30,853 bases of DNA from Folioceros fuciformis (lineage: Eukaryota > Anthocerotophyta > Anthocerotopsida > Anthocerotales), in contig JBNGIO010005081.1 of the NCBI GenBank assembly GCA_049999805.1, forward strand, positions 1 through 30,853, written 5' to 3'. The stretch's first letter is position 1, and each line of letters starts with the position of its first letter. Position numbers and translations under genes: made by a program. Positions 9,965-20,760 of this stretch are shown here, one piece after another. Under the pieces are notes generated by a model. It saw only the letters and a list, made by a program, of their open reading frames with translations. It ran no database searches and was not told the DNA's origin.

Positions 9965-10726
9965 ATGGCTCACGCACATGCTCCGTATCTGGGTGAGGCC
10001 GTGGTTGGAGGGCCTGGAAAATTCAGCCTAACACCTGCTACTCCAGTGGGGCACACGCAGACTCCATATGTCACAGGAACCTCTGTGCTTGGGATCAAGT
10101 ACAAGGACGGCGTATTGATCGCGGCGGATACTGCCGGCTCATACGGCTCCACTCTGAGATACAAGAGCGTCAGCCGGATAAAGGCTGTTGGGAAACATGT
10201 CTTGATTGGGGCCTCTGGGGAGGTCAGTGATTTTCAACAGATTTGTGAACTCCTGGATGAGCTTATCCTAGATGATCAGATGTGGGATGATGGGAACAGC
10301 TTGGGCCCCAAGGAGGTCCATAGTTACTTGAACAGGGTTATGTACAATAGGCGCAACAAGTTCGATCCTCTCTGGAACAGCTTGGTACTTGGTGGGGTGA
10401 AGAACGGAGTGAAACATCTTGGAGTGGTGAGCATGATTGGTGTTCATTACGAGGATGATCATGTCGCTACTGGTTTTGGGAACCATTTGGCCCGGCCCAT
10501 TTTTCGCAAGGAGTGGCGGCCGGACTTGTCTCTCGAGGAAGGAGTCGGGTTGTTGCAGAAGTGTCTGCTTGTGCTGCTTTATCGAGATAGGTCATCCATC
10601 AACAAGTTTCAGGTGGCAAACATCACGGAGAAGGAGACTACCGTGTCTGAACCTTTTGCTCTGAAAACAAATTGGGACTTGAAGGCATTCAAAAACCCTT
10701 CAGCTGGAGCGGAAGGTACATGGTAA
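9965..10726 (+). CDS. PBG1: 20S proteasome subunit beta type-7 (PSMB4-like)
   Basis: 253-residue non-catalytic beta7 subunit of the 20S proteasome core, equivalent to human PSMB4 and plant PBG1. It packs in the beta ring and helps join the two half-proteasomes. After a ~30-residue propeptide comes THR-containing TQTPYVTGTSVLG, then YKDGVLIAADTAGSYGS, the beta-subunit fold signature. Further matches are IGASGEVSDFQ, MYNRRNKFDPLWNSLVLGG, ATGFGNHLARP and LYRDRSSINKFQVANITEKE. The C-terminal tail TNWDLKAF is typical of beta7. The open frame reaches back to a GTG at 9947, but the first ATG is at 9965. The coding region has no intron, unlike several neighbours. The next gene, PRP3, points towards it. 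Confidence 0.95.
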   Translation: MAHAHAPYLGEAVVGGPGKFSLTPATPVGHTQTPYVTGTSVLGIKYKDGVLIAADTAGSYGSTLRYKSVSRIKAVGKHVLIGASGEVSDFQQICELLDELILDDQMWDDGNSLGPKEVHSYLNRVMYNRRNKFDPLWNSLVLGGVKNGVKHLGVVSMIGVHYEDDHVATGFGNHLARPIFRKEWRPDLSLEEGVGLLQKCLLVLLYRDRSSINKFQVANITEKETTVSEPFALKTNWDLKAFKNPSAGAEGTW

Positions 10727-11522
10727 TGTTGTGCACTTTCGTGTGGAGTGCGAGAAGAGCATTTCGTTGGCTGGTCGTAGTTCCTTGAGCTCGAAGACTA
10801 AAGGATGCGTTCGCAGTGCGTGTGGCTCTGTCTTGATTCTATCTGTATAACTTGTCAGTCCGAGTCTTGTCGGCAACCTACGTCCAGTGAGTTGTACTTG
10901 GGCAGTCTTTTCCTAGTGTCGGATCAGCAGATAGTTCGTACATAGTATGGACAAGGTGTGCAAACTGCTAGCTGCTATTTCAACGTGAAGGCATTTACCC
11001 CCCATCAATACATTACATGTTCGAAGGCGCATTCTGACGTTCCAACGACGTCTGGCTATTTTTTGAGTCCACCATCTACCGCGCTGCCAAAACTTGCCCT
11101 CTACACCTGTCAGAGGTGAGTTGCGCCCAAAGTACTTATCATTCTCGTAAACCAAAGATATTTGATACACCAAAACAAAACCCCTTGAACACAACACAAT
11201 GGGACAGCCCACAGCTGTTATTTGATATACAAGAATTTGTTCGTGATCAATGAAAAGCCGCTCTTCACATGTTTTGGAAAAAATTTACTCACCAGACATG
11301 AGACAAAAGCAAAGACCCTGAGCACTTTGTCAGCCACTCGGTATATTTCAACTCCAGACTTTCGTCATATCAGAGACTTTTTCATAACTTTCAGTGTCTG
11401 CAAGCAGGACAGGCAAGTTTTAGACAACTAGCGCCTTCCACTTACGAATTTGATCCCGTGCCAAACGTTATGGCTTCATGCAATCCAAGGAAACGCTTAC
11501 TTCCAATGAGCCTGTTATGCTT
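10727..11522. other. Intergenic between convergent genes
   Basis: This lies between the 3' ends of PBG1 (+) and PRP3 (-), so it should hold both 3' untranslated regions. A 99-codon minus frame at 10913-11212 has no recognisable motif and I do not call it. Confidence 0.5.
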
Positions 11523-13927
11523 TTATTCCTCAAGATGGTTCAATGAGAGGTCCCAATAATGTCCCACTCCAGCATCAGCTAGGTATTTCCTTGCAGCAAT
11601 ATCCGATCGGAAGGTCTGAATAAGAAACTTATCAAAACTGGGTTTGGCGACACTGCCCTGCCAGACTAAGACGCATTTGTTCTCACGAGGTGGAGCATCC
11701 TCATCACCTTCCTCCGCTTCCTTCACAGCTGTGGCCCAATTGATGCGCCGCAACATCAACTTACCATACCTTTTGATCGACTTCAGGCCGCCCTCAACAA
11801 CAACCACTGAGATAGAATCGGATATGACCACACATCCAGTCAGCCTATTCTCTTGTGCATTGACATCCACCTTAAACCGAGTCTGAGGGTGAGACAAGTC
11901 ATTCACCCGATAAACAGAGACAATCGTCTCTAAAGTATGAGGATCGTCGAAAAGCTTTTTCTCTTTCTTCTCCCGACGCTCTGCAGGAGTCAGCTTGCGA
12001 GCCAAATTCCTGTCTGTGTGTGCTTGCTCACGCTCAGCAGCAGCACTTTGAATTTCGTACTCAAGTTTGGTTGGATCCTGTGTTGCCTCTGCCCCTAAAA
12101 CCTTCATAAGATTACTCATCTTAATTTTTGGCTTCGGAGGTTCAAGCAGCCCCTGACGTATCATCTCCTGTCTGTCCTTCTCCTTAGCCAGCCGACGTTG
12201 TGTACGTAACTTCTTCTGCTCCTTCTTGGTAAGCTTCAAGGGCTGAGGAGGTGGAGGTGCTAATTCTGCAGGTGGCTCAATGGGAACAGGATGCTCGACA
12301 TAGATAGTCATCTTCCCATCTTTCACATTCAACTCGCCGTCAACATCCGGGTAGCTGGGACTTGATAATAGGACAGCATCCCTGCATTTCCACGAAAGAC
12401 GTGTCACCGGAAAAAAAAATTGTAACATAGAATCATGCAGGTCATCTGGAAAGCACAAGGAGGTTGTGAAGAACAGCCCGTACCACCACTCCACATCAGG
12501 AATCGGGTCCTTGCTCTTTGCTTCCTTTACAAGAGCCCTTTCAGTCAACTCAATGAGGTTAGGATTCACATCAGCATCAGCCTTTGCCTTAGCTAAGGAT
12601 GCCTGTTTTGCTTTGATTTCCTTCGCTTTAGCCTCCCCAAACTGATTCTGCACACACGGAACTTTGACAAGTCAGAAGAATCTGACTGCAACCGATAATG
12701 CCAACATAGATTGCCACCACTATCATCGTAACCTTCATAGACATACTCTGAGCCTCGCCATTTCTGCATGCTTGCTCCATTTTCCCTCCTCAACAAATTG
12801 AAAGGTTGGCTTCTTGGAACGGATGAGTTTCTTCTTGTCAACACCCATCCTTGCATCAAAGAAGGGGTTGTCAACAGGATCCTCCTCCAATTCTGGCCTC
12901 AATATTTGAAACGCCTCCTTCTTCCGCTTGTTGATATTAACCTTCGCAAGAGCCAATGTGCACCAGAGTGAGCTAATACGTCACCCTGGCCCTGCAAAAC
13001 TATGATTACTTGTCACCAGATGACAGCTGAAAGAGAAAGCGACACGGATTTTGTCATGTACAGCTTGAGCTAGTGCCAAACTGCTGTGCACTAGGTATGA
13101 ATGCAAGGAACAGCCACTACCTTGAGAGTACTGATGGTAGAAATTTTTGGTCGGTCCACCACGTTCCCACGCTCATCAACCTCCCTTCCCTGCGCATCGA
13201 GGCGAAGGACTGGAGCCTTCACAGTTTTTGACAGTCCCAATCCCATGTCGTCTCCCTGACCTGGCATTAATCCCATCAACGGCATTGTTCCTGGAGCCTG
13301 TGGAAATCCCATCCGGCTTACGATGTCTTGTGCCCGTTTGACAGCCTCAATATTGGACACAATGCCAGGTAGGCCAGACACATAAGCTCCACCCCCGAAA
13401 CTTGCACCGAGTTGCAGGGCAGAGTGACCAGGTGCCATGGCATTCGCAGTTGTTGGGGCAGCTGAGGACGCCGCACCGGATTCCGGTCTATCCGCTGCAA
13501 GCTTGGACACCTGCACCCAAACAGCTGAAATACTCACACGGGGCTCAAAATCCTTAGCAGCGAAGAAACTGCAACACGACATGGTTGCTGCTTTCGAGAC
13601 GAAAAAAAATGCTGATACCTTGGGAAAGCCCGGTAGCTTGTTAATCTTCTCCGTCAGCTCCTTCTGTTGCTGCAACGCTCTCTTAGCTTTCGCCAGCGCA
13701 TCCAGAGACAGCCCGACCGGTTGCGCTGCCGGCGCCCCATCTTGCACAGTGGGAGCCGGAGGCGCTGGGGCAGGCTTACTTAAGGGTGGTGCGGACACCT
13801 CGTCTCGCTTCCGTTTGGAGGCGGAAGGGACCTCATCCTGCTCCTTCCCCTGCTCCAGTTCCTGCTTCCTCTTAGTGCCCATCCTGGATCCCGAGTCCTC
13901 GCGCTCCTGCTTCCTCTTCATTCCCAT
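11523..13927 (-). CDS. PRP3: U4/U6 snRNP protein PRP3 (PRPF3), five exons
   Basis: PRP3 binds the U4/U6 duplex and is needed to build the U4/U6.U5 tri-snRNP in the nucleus. Exons on the minus strand are 13619-13927, 13121-13510, 12747-12941, 12484-12647 and 11523-12381; together they make 638 residues. The introns (108, 179, 99 and 102 nt) all start GT and end AG with matching phase. The N-terminus is Lys/Glu-rich (MGMKRKQEREDSG), with no clear PWI domain. Exon 2 has AVKRAQDIVSRMGF and APVLRLDAQGREVDERGNVV. Exon 3 has NINKRKKEAFQILRPE. Exon 5 has YVEHPVPIEPP, LKLTKKEQKKLRTQRRLAKE, KMSNLMKVLGAEATQDPTK, RKLTPAERREKKEKKLFDDP, then the DUF1115-type C-terminal domain with RFKVDVNAQENRLTG and GHYWDLSLNH. 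The first ATG is at 13925-13927; upstream in-frame sequence lacks an ATG. Confidence 0.94.
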
Positions 13928-14117
13928 GGTGAGCGGGAGTCTCGTCAAGACTTTTGTCCTCGAGGAAGGCCTGCGGTGCCCTAGCACACTAATAAATAGT
14001 GAATAAGTCTCTGACCCCTCAGAGCGTTGCTTTACGGAGTTGAGCAGGGGTGGACGGAGCAGAGAAGGCCCAAATCACCTGGTCACCGGCAGGGCGCGCC
14101 AGGCCGCGGACAGGCAA
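13928..14117. promoter_or_regulatory. Compact bidirectional promoter, PRP3 and NDUFA6
   Basis: Only 190 bp separate the PRP3 ATG (-) from the NDUFA6 ATG (+). The AT-rich core near 13986-14006 (CACTAATAAATAGTG, itself an inverted repeat) is TATA-like on both strands. Both transcripts probably start in this interval; there is no room for two independent large promoters. Confidence 0.55.
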
Positions 14118-14546
14118 ATGGCGAGCGTCGTGCGATCCTCTCTGTCGTCTGCGCGCAAGACTTCCACGCCGGGCAGTTCCAAGTCGCTGGCGGAGGCCAA
14201 GCGCCGCGCGCAGGATTTCTTCAGGGATGTGTGCCGCAGCCTGCCCTTCATCATGGAGCGTTACAATCTGGATGAGGTTATCAGCTTAGGCGAGCTGCGC
14301 TCCAAGATCTCCTCGGAATTCCGGAAGCACCATAATGTGAGCAATCCTTTGGTGCTGGACATGCTAGTGTACAAGGGCGAGGAGCAGCTGCAGTACTGTC
14401 TGGATCATGCTAAGCAGCGGCATCACCTCATCAGCGAGTATGTGGTAGGACGGGAAGGGTCGGTTAATCCCAGCAAATTGGGAGTGGCGGATCACGGCGA
14501 GTCTCCCTTCTTGAAAAGCTTCTATGAGAGCAACAAGGCCTCGTGA
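14118..14546 (+). CDS. NDUFA6: Mitochondrial complex I subunit NDUFA6/B14 (LYR family)
   Basis: 142-residue LYR-family accessory subunit of respiratory NADH:ubiquinone oxidoreductase; in the mitochondrial matrix it binds acyl carrier protein and supports the ubiquinone-reducing region. The sequence has LAEAKRRAQDFFRDVCRSLP, then MERYNLDEV in the LYR-helix position, LRSKISSEFRKHHNV, and the strongly conserved QYCLDHAKQRHHLISEYVVG. It ends with SPFLKSFYESN, as plant homologs do. Length and motif order fit the family (about 130-135 residues). The open frame extends upstream without an ATG; the first ATG is at 14118. There is no intron. Confidence 0.92.
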   Translation: MASVVRSSLSSARKTSTPGSSKSLAEAKRRAQDFFRDVCRSLPFIMERYNLDEVISLGELRSKISSEFRKHHNVSNPLVLDMLVYKGEEQLQYCLDHAKQRHHLISEYVVGREGSVNPSKLGVADHGESPFLKSFYESNKAS

Positions 14547-15402
14547 TTGTGACAACTGGAGCTGTAGCAGGATCTGGATGGACGACTTTGTCTCTGAATG
14601 CTCAGACTTCTTCACATTGTAGCGATGCGCGATGCACGTGGATTCACATTTTGCCGGGATCGGCTTACGGCAACATGCCCGTCCCGCTGTGAAGCTTCGA
14701 GTTTCTAACTGGGTTGGCCTTTGCCGTGCCCTAATTCTTCAATTGTAGGTTCATTTGCAGTTTCAGGTCGTCAGGACCCTGGTCGTCTTGAGAGGACGCC
14801 ACATAGCCCTGGAGAAAATGCGTCACATTGTGGCTTCATCGTTGGCAGTATCATCTTGCACACCACCCTCGGACACTTTGCACGCAAGCACAAGCCATTG
14901 ACAACGCGACAGGATGTACGCGTTTCCTACAAGTTCCAGTTCCATGGTCAGTATGAGGTTCGCTGCCAGCGTTATTGGTAATAAGCTTAGGGACTTTTCA
15001 TACCACGACATCCTGCTGCGATAGGCAGGTATGGGATTTGGCCTGTGTGGATTAATCTGTCTTTACACCTTAGCTCGTCCCATCTTTTTTTTAATTAAAT
15101 ATTTTGATTTTTTCTCATCGATAATAGTTTATACTATTATTGAGTTATAATTATTATTTATATAAAACTAATCTTAACTGGACTTCTTCATAAAGATGTA
15201 CATACAACCCACGAGAGAGAACAAAGCATCCTTTGTACTTGAAATCTTTATCCTATCATGGTTTATCTCTTTTTCTAGGGTAGATGGATTTTTTTCATAT
15301 TTTTTTCTAAATTAAACTAAAAAAATATTTTTTCCTTCAAATTTTTCATATAATTATACCTTGGTTCCTCACTCACTAATATGTGAAATTGGGTTTTATA
15401 GG
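14547..15402. other. NDUFA6 downstream region and AT-rich stretch
   Basis: 14547-15060 has normal base composition and should include the NDUFA6 3' untranslated region; no gene is seen. From about 15083 to 15390 the sequence becomes strongly AT-rich (TTTTTTTTAATTAAATATTT and similar), ending just before the retroelement remnant. Confidence 0.6.
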
Positions 15403-15491
15403 ATAGGGCGGTAGTGCTGATGGAGAGTAGGGCGATGGTGATGAACCTGGACCGTAGGGCGGTGGTGATGAACCTGGAGGGTAGGGTGGTG
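15403..15491. repeat. 27-bp tandem repeat at the head of the retroelement frame
   Basis: Two well-matched units, 15427-15453 and 15454-15480, read GTAGGGCGRTGGTGATGAAC plus CTGGACC or CTGGAGG. A degenerate unit precedes them and a truncated one follows. The period is nine codons, so the open frame of the retroelement starts with a repetitive peptide that is probably not original. Confidence 0.75.
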
Positions 15492-18400
15492 AAATGCCAT
15501 ATTGGTCACAAGCATAAGGACTTCGATAGGACCACTTGGGTGGCACAAGTGCGACTTACTTCTTCCTCCGAACCAGGTGCCAATCTTCTTCTAACAGATC
15601 CTCTAGGGCCGTCCCCGGAGGCTTCATTGTGGCTTCGAGGGCAATCTAATCACTTGTTGGCTCTTTTCCATGCTCGTTTTCCATGTCCTCGCCTCTTCCG
15701 ACGTCTCCCTAGGCGCCTACATGATGATATTCGCCTTGCTTATCGTCTTCCCTTGGATCGCCTTGCTGACCCGAGGGACCCAAGGGATGAGGGTGCTTGG
15801 ATTTTGTTCCTTTCCTGCCTAGATGGTGCCTTCGGCGCTCTAAGGGTGGTCTGTCAGGTCATAGGGAGGTGGCCTCTTGACTTTGCCGTTTTCAATCCGA
15901 AGATTGGCAAGCTCTTCAGGAGGAGGATTTACTAGCAGCAAAACCTCGATTGGAGTCAGCTAAGGTTGACAAGGTGTGCCATGACGCATTTAAAGCGCAT
16001 CTCAAGCGATGTCTTATGTTAGGCAGGGATGGTCAATATGCTCGGGCTGCTAGAACATTGTGTCTAGAGCCGGCTGCATCTGCAACTAAGGACACCATTG
16101 CTGCACTTCGTGCCCTTCATCCAGAACCTCATGACACTATACCGCAAGATCTTCTTGACCACACGGTCGAGGAGCCTTTTTGCTTGGATAGGGTTGGTTT
16201 TGGACATGCACTCTCTTCTGCGCAGGGGGTTTGTCTGGCACAGTTTATGACCATTTTCAAGATTATTTTNNNNNNNNNNNNNNNNNNNNNNNNNNNNNNN
16301 NNNNNNNNNNNNNNNNNNNNNNNNNNNNNNNNNNNNNNNNNNNNNNNNNNNNNNNNNNNNNNNNNNNNNTTGCATTGGAAAAGCTTACCTCAAGAGTGCG
16401 CCCTATTGCTGTAGAGGAGGTATTTTTGCGTCTTATCAGCCGAAGTATCACAATTCAACTTCAGGAATACTTCCAAGCGCATCTTGCACCCCACCAATTT
16501 GGGATTGCTACCCTAGGTGGGTGTGAATCTACCTCTCTCGGCATCTAGGCTACCCTTGAGTTACATCCTCACTGGGTAGCTTTGCAGGTTGATATTGAGA
16601 ATGCTTTCAACACCGTCTCTAGGGTCGCCATCTTCTCGGAGCTCAAGAGTGCAGGAGGTCAATTGGCAAGTCTTATCCCTTTTGTTCGTTCCTTCTATGG
16701 CTCGCCATCCAAGCTCTACTACCAATACGGCCCGACTATTGAGGGGGTCTCAGTTTTTGATTCAGCAACGGGCACAAGGCAAGGGGATCTGTTGGGGGGT
16801 GCTCGTTTTGCAATGGCGCATTTTCGTGCGTTGTCCTCTACTGACTTAGCATTTCAGGAATGCCTTTTCCCTTCCGTGGCTGATGACACTCATATTCTTG
16901 GGAAAGGAGTCACAGTCAACGCAGCATTTGATTTCTTCTCATCAGAGCTCTCCAAGGTGGGGTTGTGGCTCAAGCTATCTAAATGCGGGGTTTGGTCCCC
17001 TTCAAGCATCACTCCCCCCCTTCCATATTGGGGGGGGGGGATATCACCCCCTCGCATGGACTTCGAGTCTTGGGTGTGCCTGTGGGACCTCCTGATTTTG
17101 TTCATAGGTTTGTGGATGAAGCATTGGATGAAGATTTGGCTCATATCATGGACCTCTCACAAATCGGTGATCCTCATATTGCGTTTGGTATCCTTTCTTC
17201 TTGTTTTGTACGGCGACCAGGTTACCTCACTAGGATTGTTGTGCCTTCTCCATTTTTCTTATCAAGTCTCAGGAAGTTTGACAATCAAGTTATGCAGGCT
17301 CTTGGGAACATCATAGGTCCGGGCACCTTCGAGTGTGCTATCAGTGATTTGGCTCGGAAGCAGGCTTCTTTGCCAATCGCCCTTGGAGGGGTTGGTGCTT
17401 TGGCCATGAAGGCCTACACCCCAGCTACCTGTCTCGGCAGCTAGGCCCTCTCAGCTCCAATTTTGGCCTCTCGTTTTTTGCTACAAGATTCCCTTGTTCT
17501 TGAAAGTTTTATTTCAAGTGTTGAGGAGGGCGTTTTCCCTTTACAGGTATCTCTTAGGCAAGCGAGGGATTCTCTACCTTTGGAGGCTCATGAGGCTCTA
17601 CCTCCTTTCACTTCCTTTTCTAGGAAAGGGTTGAAGGGTCTCCAAGCCTCCCTCCCAGAAAAGCAATATGGCCAAGCACTAAGAGCCCTTCTTTCAGACT
17701 CATCCATCCCTAGGTCTTCTCGAGCTCGTATTCGATCTTGTTCAGGTAAAGGAGTGGGCTCTTGGCTTTTAGCTCGACCTTGCATCTAGGCGTTTCGAAT
17801 CGCACCAGCAACTTTCGCCACCGCGATGAGATTTCGCTTAGGTTTGGCCCACCCCTTGGCTTTTTCTCTCTCTACATGCCGTTGTGGGGTTGCCATTGTC
17901 GATACAGGGTCCCATTTGGCACGTTGTACCATTGGGGGGCACCACATTGCCACTCATGATCCAGTTCGAGATGTCATGTTCTCAATGGCTAGGGAGTATG
18001 GGTTTCTTCTGTATAGGGAGCGTCCATATACTTTGCGCAATGGGGTTTCACTTAGAGCCGACCTTTACTTCACTAGGGGAGAACAGGTTTGTGTTGCTGA
18101 TGTGGTTGTTACGGACCCCACTAGGAATTTGATTTGTGAGCATGTCATCATCAACCCCCCTGGTTGGGCAGCAAAGGGTTGTGCAAGTGCCAAAGTCCAT
18201 AAGTATTCTCCCTTGCAAGACAGGCATACTTTTATCCCCCTTGCTCTTGAGACTCGTGGAGCTATGGGCAAGGACTTTTCAAGGTTTATCAAGGAGTGTG
18301 CCAAGGTTTATTAGAGCAATAGGAATGGTGTTCTCCCTCTTTCCTTTGTGGTGGCCTTCTTTCGACAACGTATATCCATTGCTTTGCAACGAGCATTGGC

Positions 18401-18518
18401 CAATGCAGTTTTGAGAACAGCAACAAGTGCAGGTCAAGCGGCTTCTTCGGCACCGGTGGTAGGTAGGCCTTTTGTTATTCCACATCATGATATTTTGGGA
18501 GCAGTAGGTAGTTTTTGA
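15414..18518 (+). pseudogene. Non-LTR retroelement relic: reverse transcriptase, zinc finger, nuclease-like domain
   Basis: Frames joined across breaks resemble a single large ORF. 15414-15890 is an N-terminal region; a frameshift near 15890-15935 leads to the frame at 15950-16269, then the N gap. After it comes the reverse transcriptase: VRPIAVEEVFLRL, motif A QVDIENAFNTV (Asp at 16591), motif B TGTRQGDLLGG (~16768-16800) and motif C VADD (16876-16887). A second frameshift falls at the 11-G run 17030-17040. Downstream are LRVLGVPVG, a Cys-x-Cys...His-x3-Cys finger (17877-17927), and RADLYF...VADVVV...KVHKY, fitting a PD-(D/E)XK-like nuclease with Asp at 18060 and 18099 and Lys at 18192 or 18201. 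In-frame stops at 16546, 17442, 17787 and 18312 are all TAG. This layout suits LINEs with a restriction-like endonuclease (R2/CRE/Utopia-like groups) more than the APE type. It is non-functional. Confidence 0.82.
16270..16369. other. Assembly gap (100 N)
   Basis: A nominal 100-N gap inside the retroelement. The missing part should hold the start of the reverse transcriptase domain. Its real length is unknown. Confidence 0.97.
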
Positions 18519-19690
18519 AAATGATATTCGCAGGGGAGAGTACCTCTTTTTGCCTTTAGCCCTAATGGGGTTGTTCCTCCAATCTTTGGAATAGATGGGA
18601 CTTTCCATCTCTTTTTCAATCATAGAAAATATTATCTCCATTATGATAGCTAATATAATCACTATCATATCTTGACTTGCACCTATCGTTGAGTTTGTTA
18701 ATTTTATGAGTTATTTTTTTTAAAGTGAACTCTTTTGATTTTGGCATGCATAAGAAAGTACGATAAAAACTTTTGAGTTTTAAAAGATTTTTTTTCTCCT
18801 CAATCTAAACTTCACATTTCAATAGTTATCACTTTACTTTAGAAATCTTATTGGAGAAAGCTCACCATCCATGTGTTAACACTTTGAAGTTCTGATTTAA
18901 CCAACATGAAATTGTTTACACCCTAGGATCTTAATCATGATTTATCTCCCTCTTTAGAAATGGTTTTTCCATCTTGTTTTTCAAAATAAATGGATCTCAT
19001 ATTTTCTTAGACCAATGCAAGTAAGTCATACAATAACAAACTTTGCAAAATAGATGTGTTTATATCAATAGTACATCTAGACATATAAATTCCAAGCAAA
19101 ATATTATCAAGATGTTGGCATGAATTCAAATAACTTCTATATTACTAGATACATAATACTTCAAATAATTATATCCATTTTGGTCAACCTCGTCTTATAT
19201 TAGTCATTGGGCATATAGAGGTTAGCTTGTTGGTTCTTGGCCTTATGGTAAGTTTTATTTTTGCTCAATTCTAATTGATAGATTTTTCTATCTCATCTTT
19301 TAAATAAATTATTTTGATTATTATATTTAAATAGTTAGTATTAAAATATTTTTATTAAATAAATTAGCTAACTTTTTAATATATAAATTCAAATATATTT
19401 TATATGATTAATTTAATTTATATAAATAATATTATTTAATAGATACGGTATATCAATACGGACATACGCTCCATAATTAGGGTTTTGTTTGTCAACCATA
19501 AATATTCTGAAGCATCTCTCGCATACATACGGAGTTTGGGGCTCCACGTCACATACAAGCTTTTTTTTTTCTTGTGTCTTTGGCACTTCAATGGACCAAT
19601 CAAGAACAATGAAGAATCTTCTTTAGTCCATAACTTTGTTTCTTCTCAATATACAATCTTTTCTAGTCCATATCGTTCTTTCTTGTGAGG
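18519..19690. other. AT-rich stretch after the retroelement
   Basis: There is no gene here. From about 18590 to 19480 the sequence is very AT-rich, with runs such as TTTTAAATAAATTATTTTGA, similar in composition to the 15083-15390 flank on the other side of the retroelement. I could not identify a poly(A) tail or target-site duplication. Confidence 0.6.
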
Positions 19691-20760
19691 GGTCTAATGT
19701 TTGTGAAGGGAGACTTGCACATGGCCTTCCAGATTGTCTGAGGGACCCTACACCCTAAGCGTGCATAGTGCTGAATGTAGTCTCAAATTGCCCTAAAGGT
19801 GTTAGGTTCAACTTGCCTAGCAACTAGTGTTGCACGTTATATGAGCAAGTAAGAGGCGCAAGGGGTATTTGAGGATGATGAGGTAGTTGCCTTGGAGGTT
19901 GTAAGCACTCTAAAGCCTTGCATGCTGAGCGGGACTTGCATATTGCCATTGCAAACTGCGTTGCCCTTGTAGATTAACCTTATAGACCATGTCGCACTTG
20001 CAAATTTGCCCAATAAAGTGTGTTGAATTGGAAGATTGTCCTTGCATAGTGAGTTACACACTACGTTGCAAATGGCATATGCAAAGTGCGTTGTCATTGG
20101 TTCATGCGCACTACATCATACAGTGTTTGTGCAGAATTGTGATGCTGCTTTCCCCTCAAATTGCCTTGCATATTGCAAATGGCTATGGGTGTTACTCTCT
20201 CACACACCCTAGGGTGAGCAGTTGCATGGAGGGATTGGAGGGTTTGATTACAGCTAAAGGTACCTTGGATTTGGGCTTCCAAATATCCTTAGGGGTTGCA
20301 AGAGTAGTGTGCAAGTGCTAACTCTAGTTGTAGATGTCCTTGCATACGGTAGATCCAAATTGTCTCTCAGATGGCATTGCACCATGCACTTGTAACTAAT
20401 AGGTGCAACGTGTATGTGAGGATTGCATATGCAGGTTGCCTAAAAGGGTGTGGTTGCAATTTGCCTTGTTGTGTGCATTGCAAATTTCACGCTACACATA
20501 GCCCTGCAAGTGTAGGTTGCGGATTTCCTTGGTACAAGGCTTGTGGAACCTTTGCACAAGATTCATTGTAGTTGCATAAGCCCTTGCAAAATGTCTCCTG
20601 CCTTGTCTTTCATATGCCCTTGTAACTTACAAGTGCCTTCCAGGTTGCATGTATGTATTGTAGTCACAACCCTGAGCCTTACGCAGAGTTTGCGTGTGTT
20701 GTTCAGGCCTTGCAAGTTGCCAAGGACAATGAGTATGCAAAGGGATTGGAAGGCATAATC
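19691..20760 (+). repeat. Low-complexity block rich in TTGCA
   Basis: By hand I count about 22 TTGCA words in roughly 1,050 bp, where about one is expected by chance. They occur mostly as CCTTGCATATTGCAAA-like phrases and TTGCAAATTTGCC. Spacing is irregular (tens of bases), as in a degraded minisatellite. Open frames in it are short and look like by-products of the repeat. Confidence 0.7.

Noticed and set aside
10913-11212. 99-codon minus-strand frame between PBG1 and PRP3
   Set aside because: No motif, and it lies where two convergent 3' untranslated regions are expected.
15414-18518. TAG stops repaired by U-to-C RNA editing or by TAG reassignment
   Set aside because: U-to-C editing is known in plant organelles, but this is a nuclear-type relic with frameshifts as well, and neighbouring genes use standard stops.
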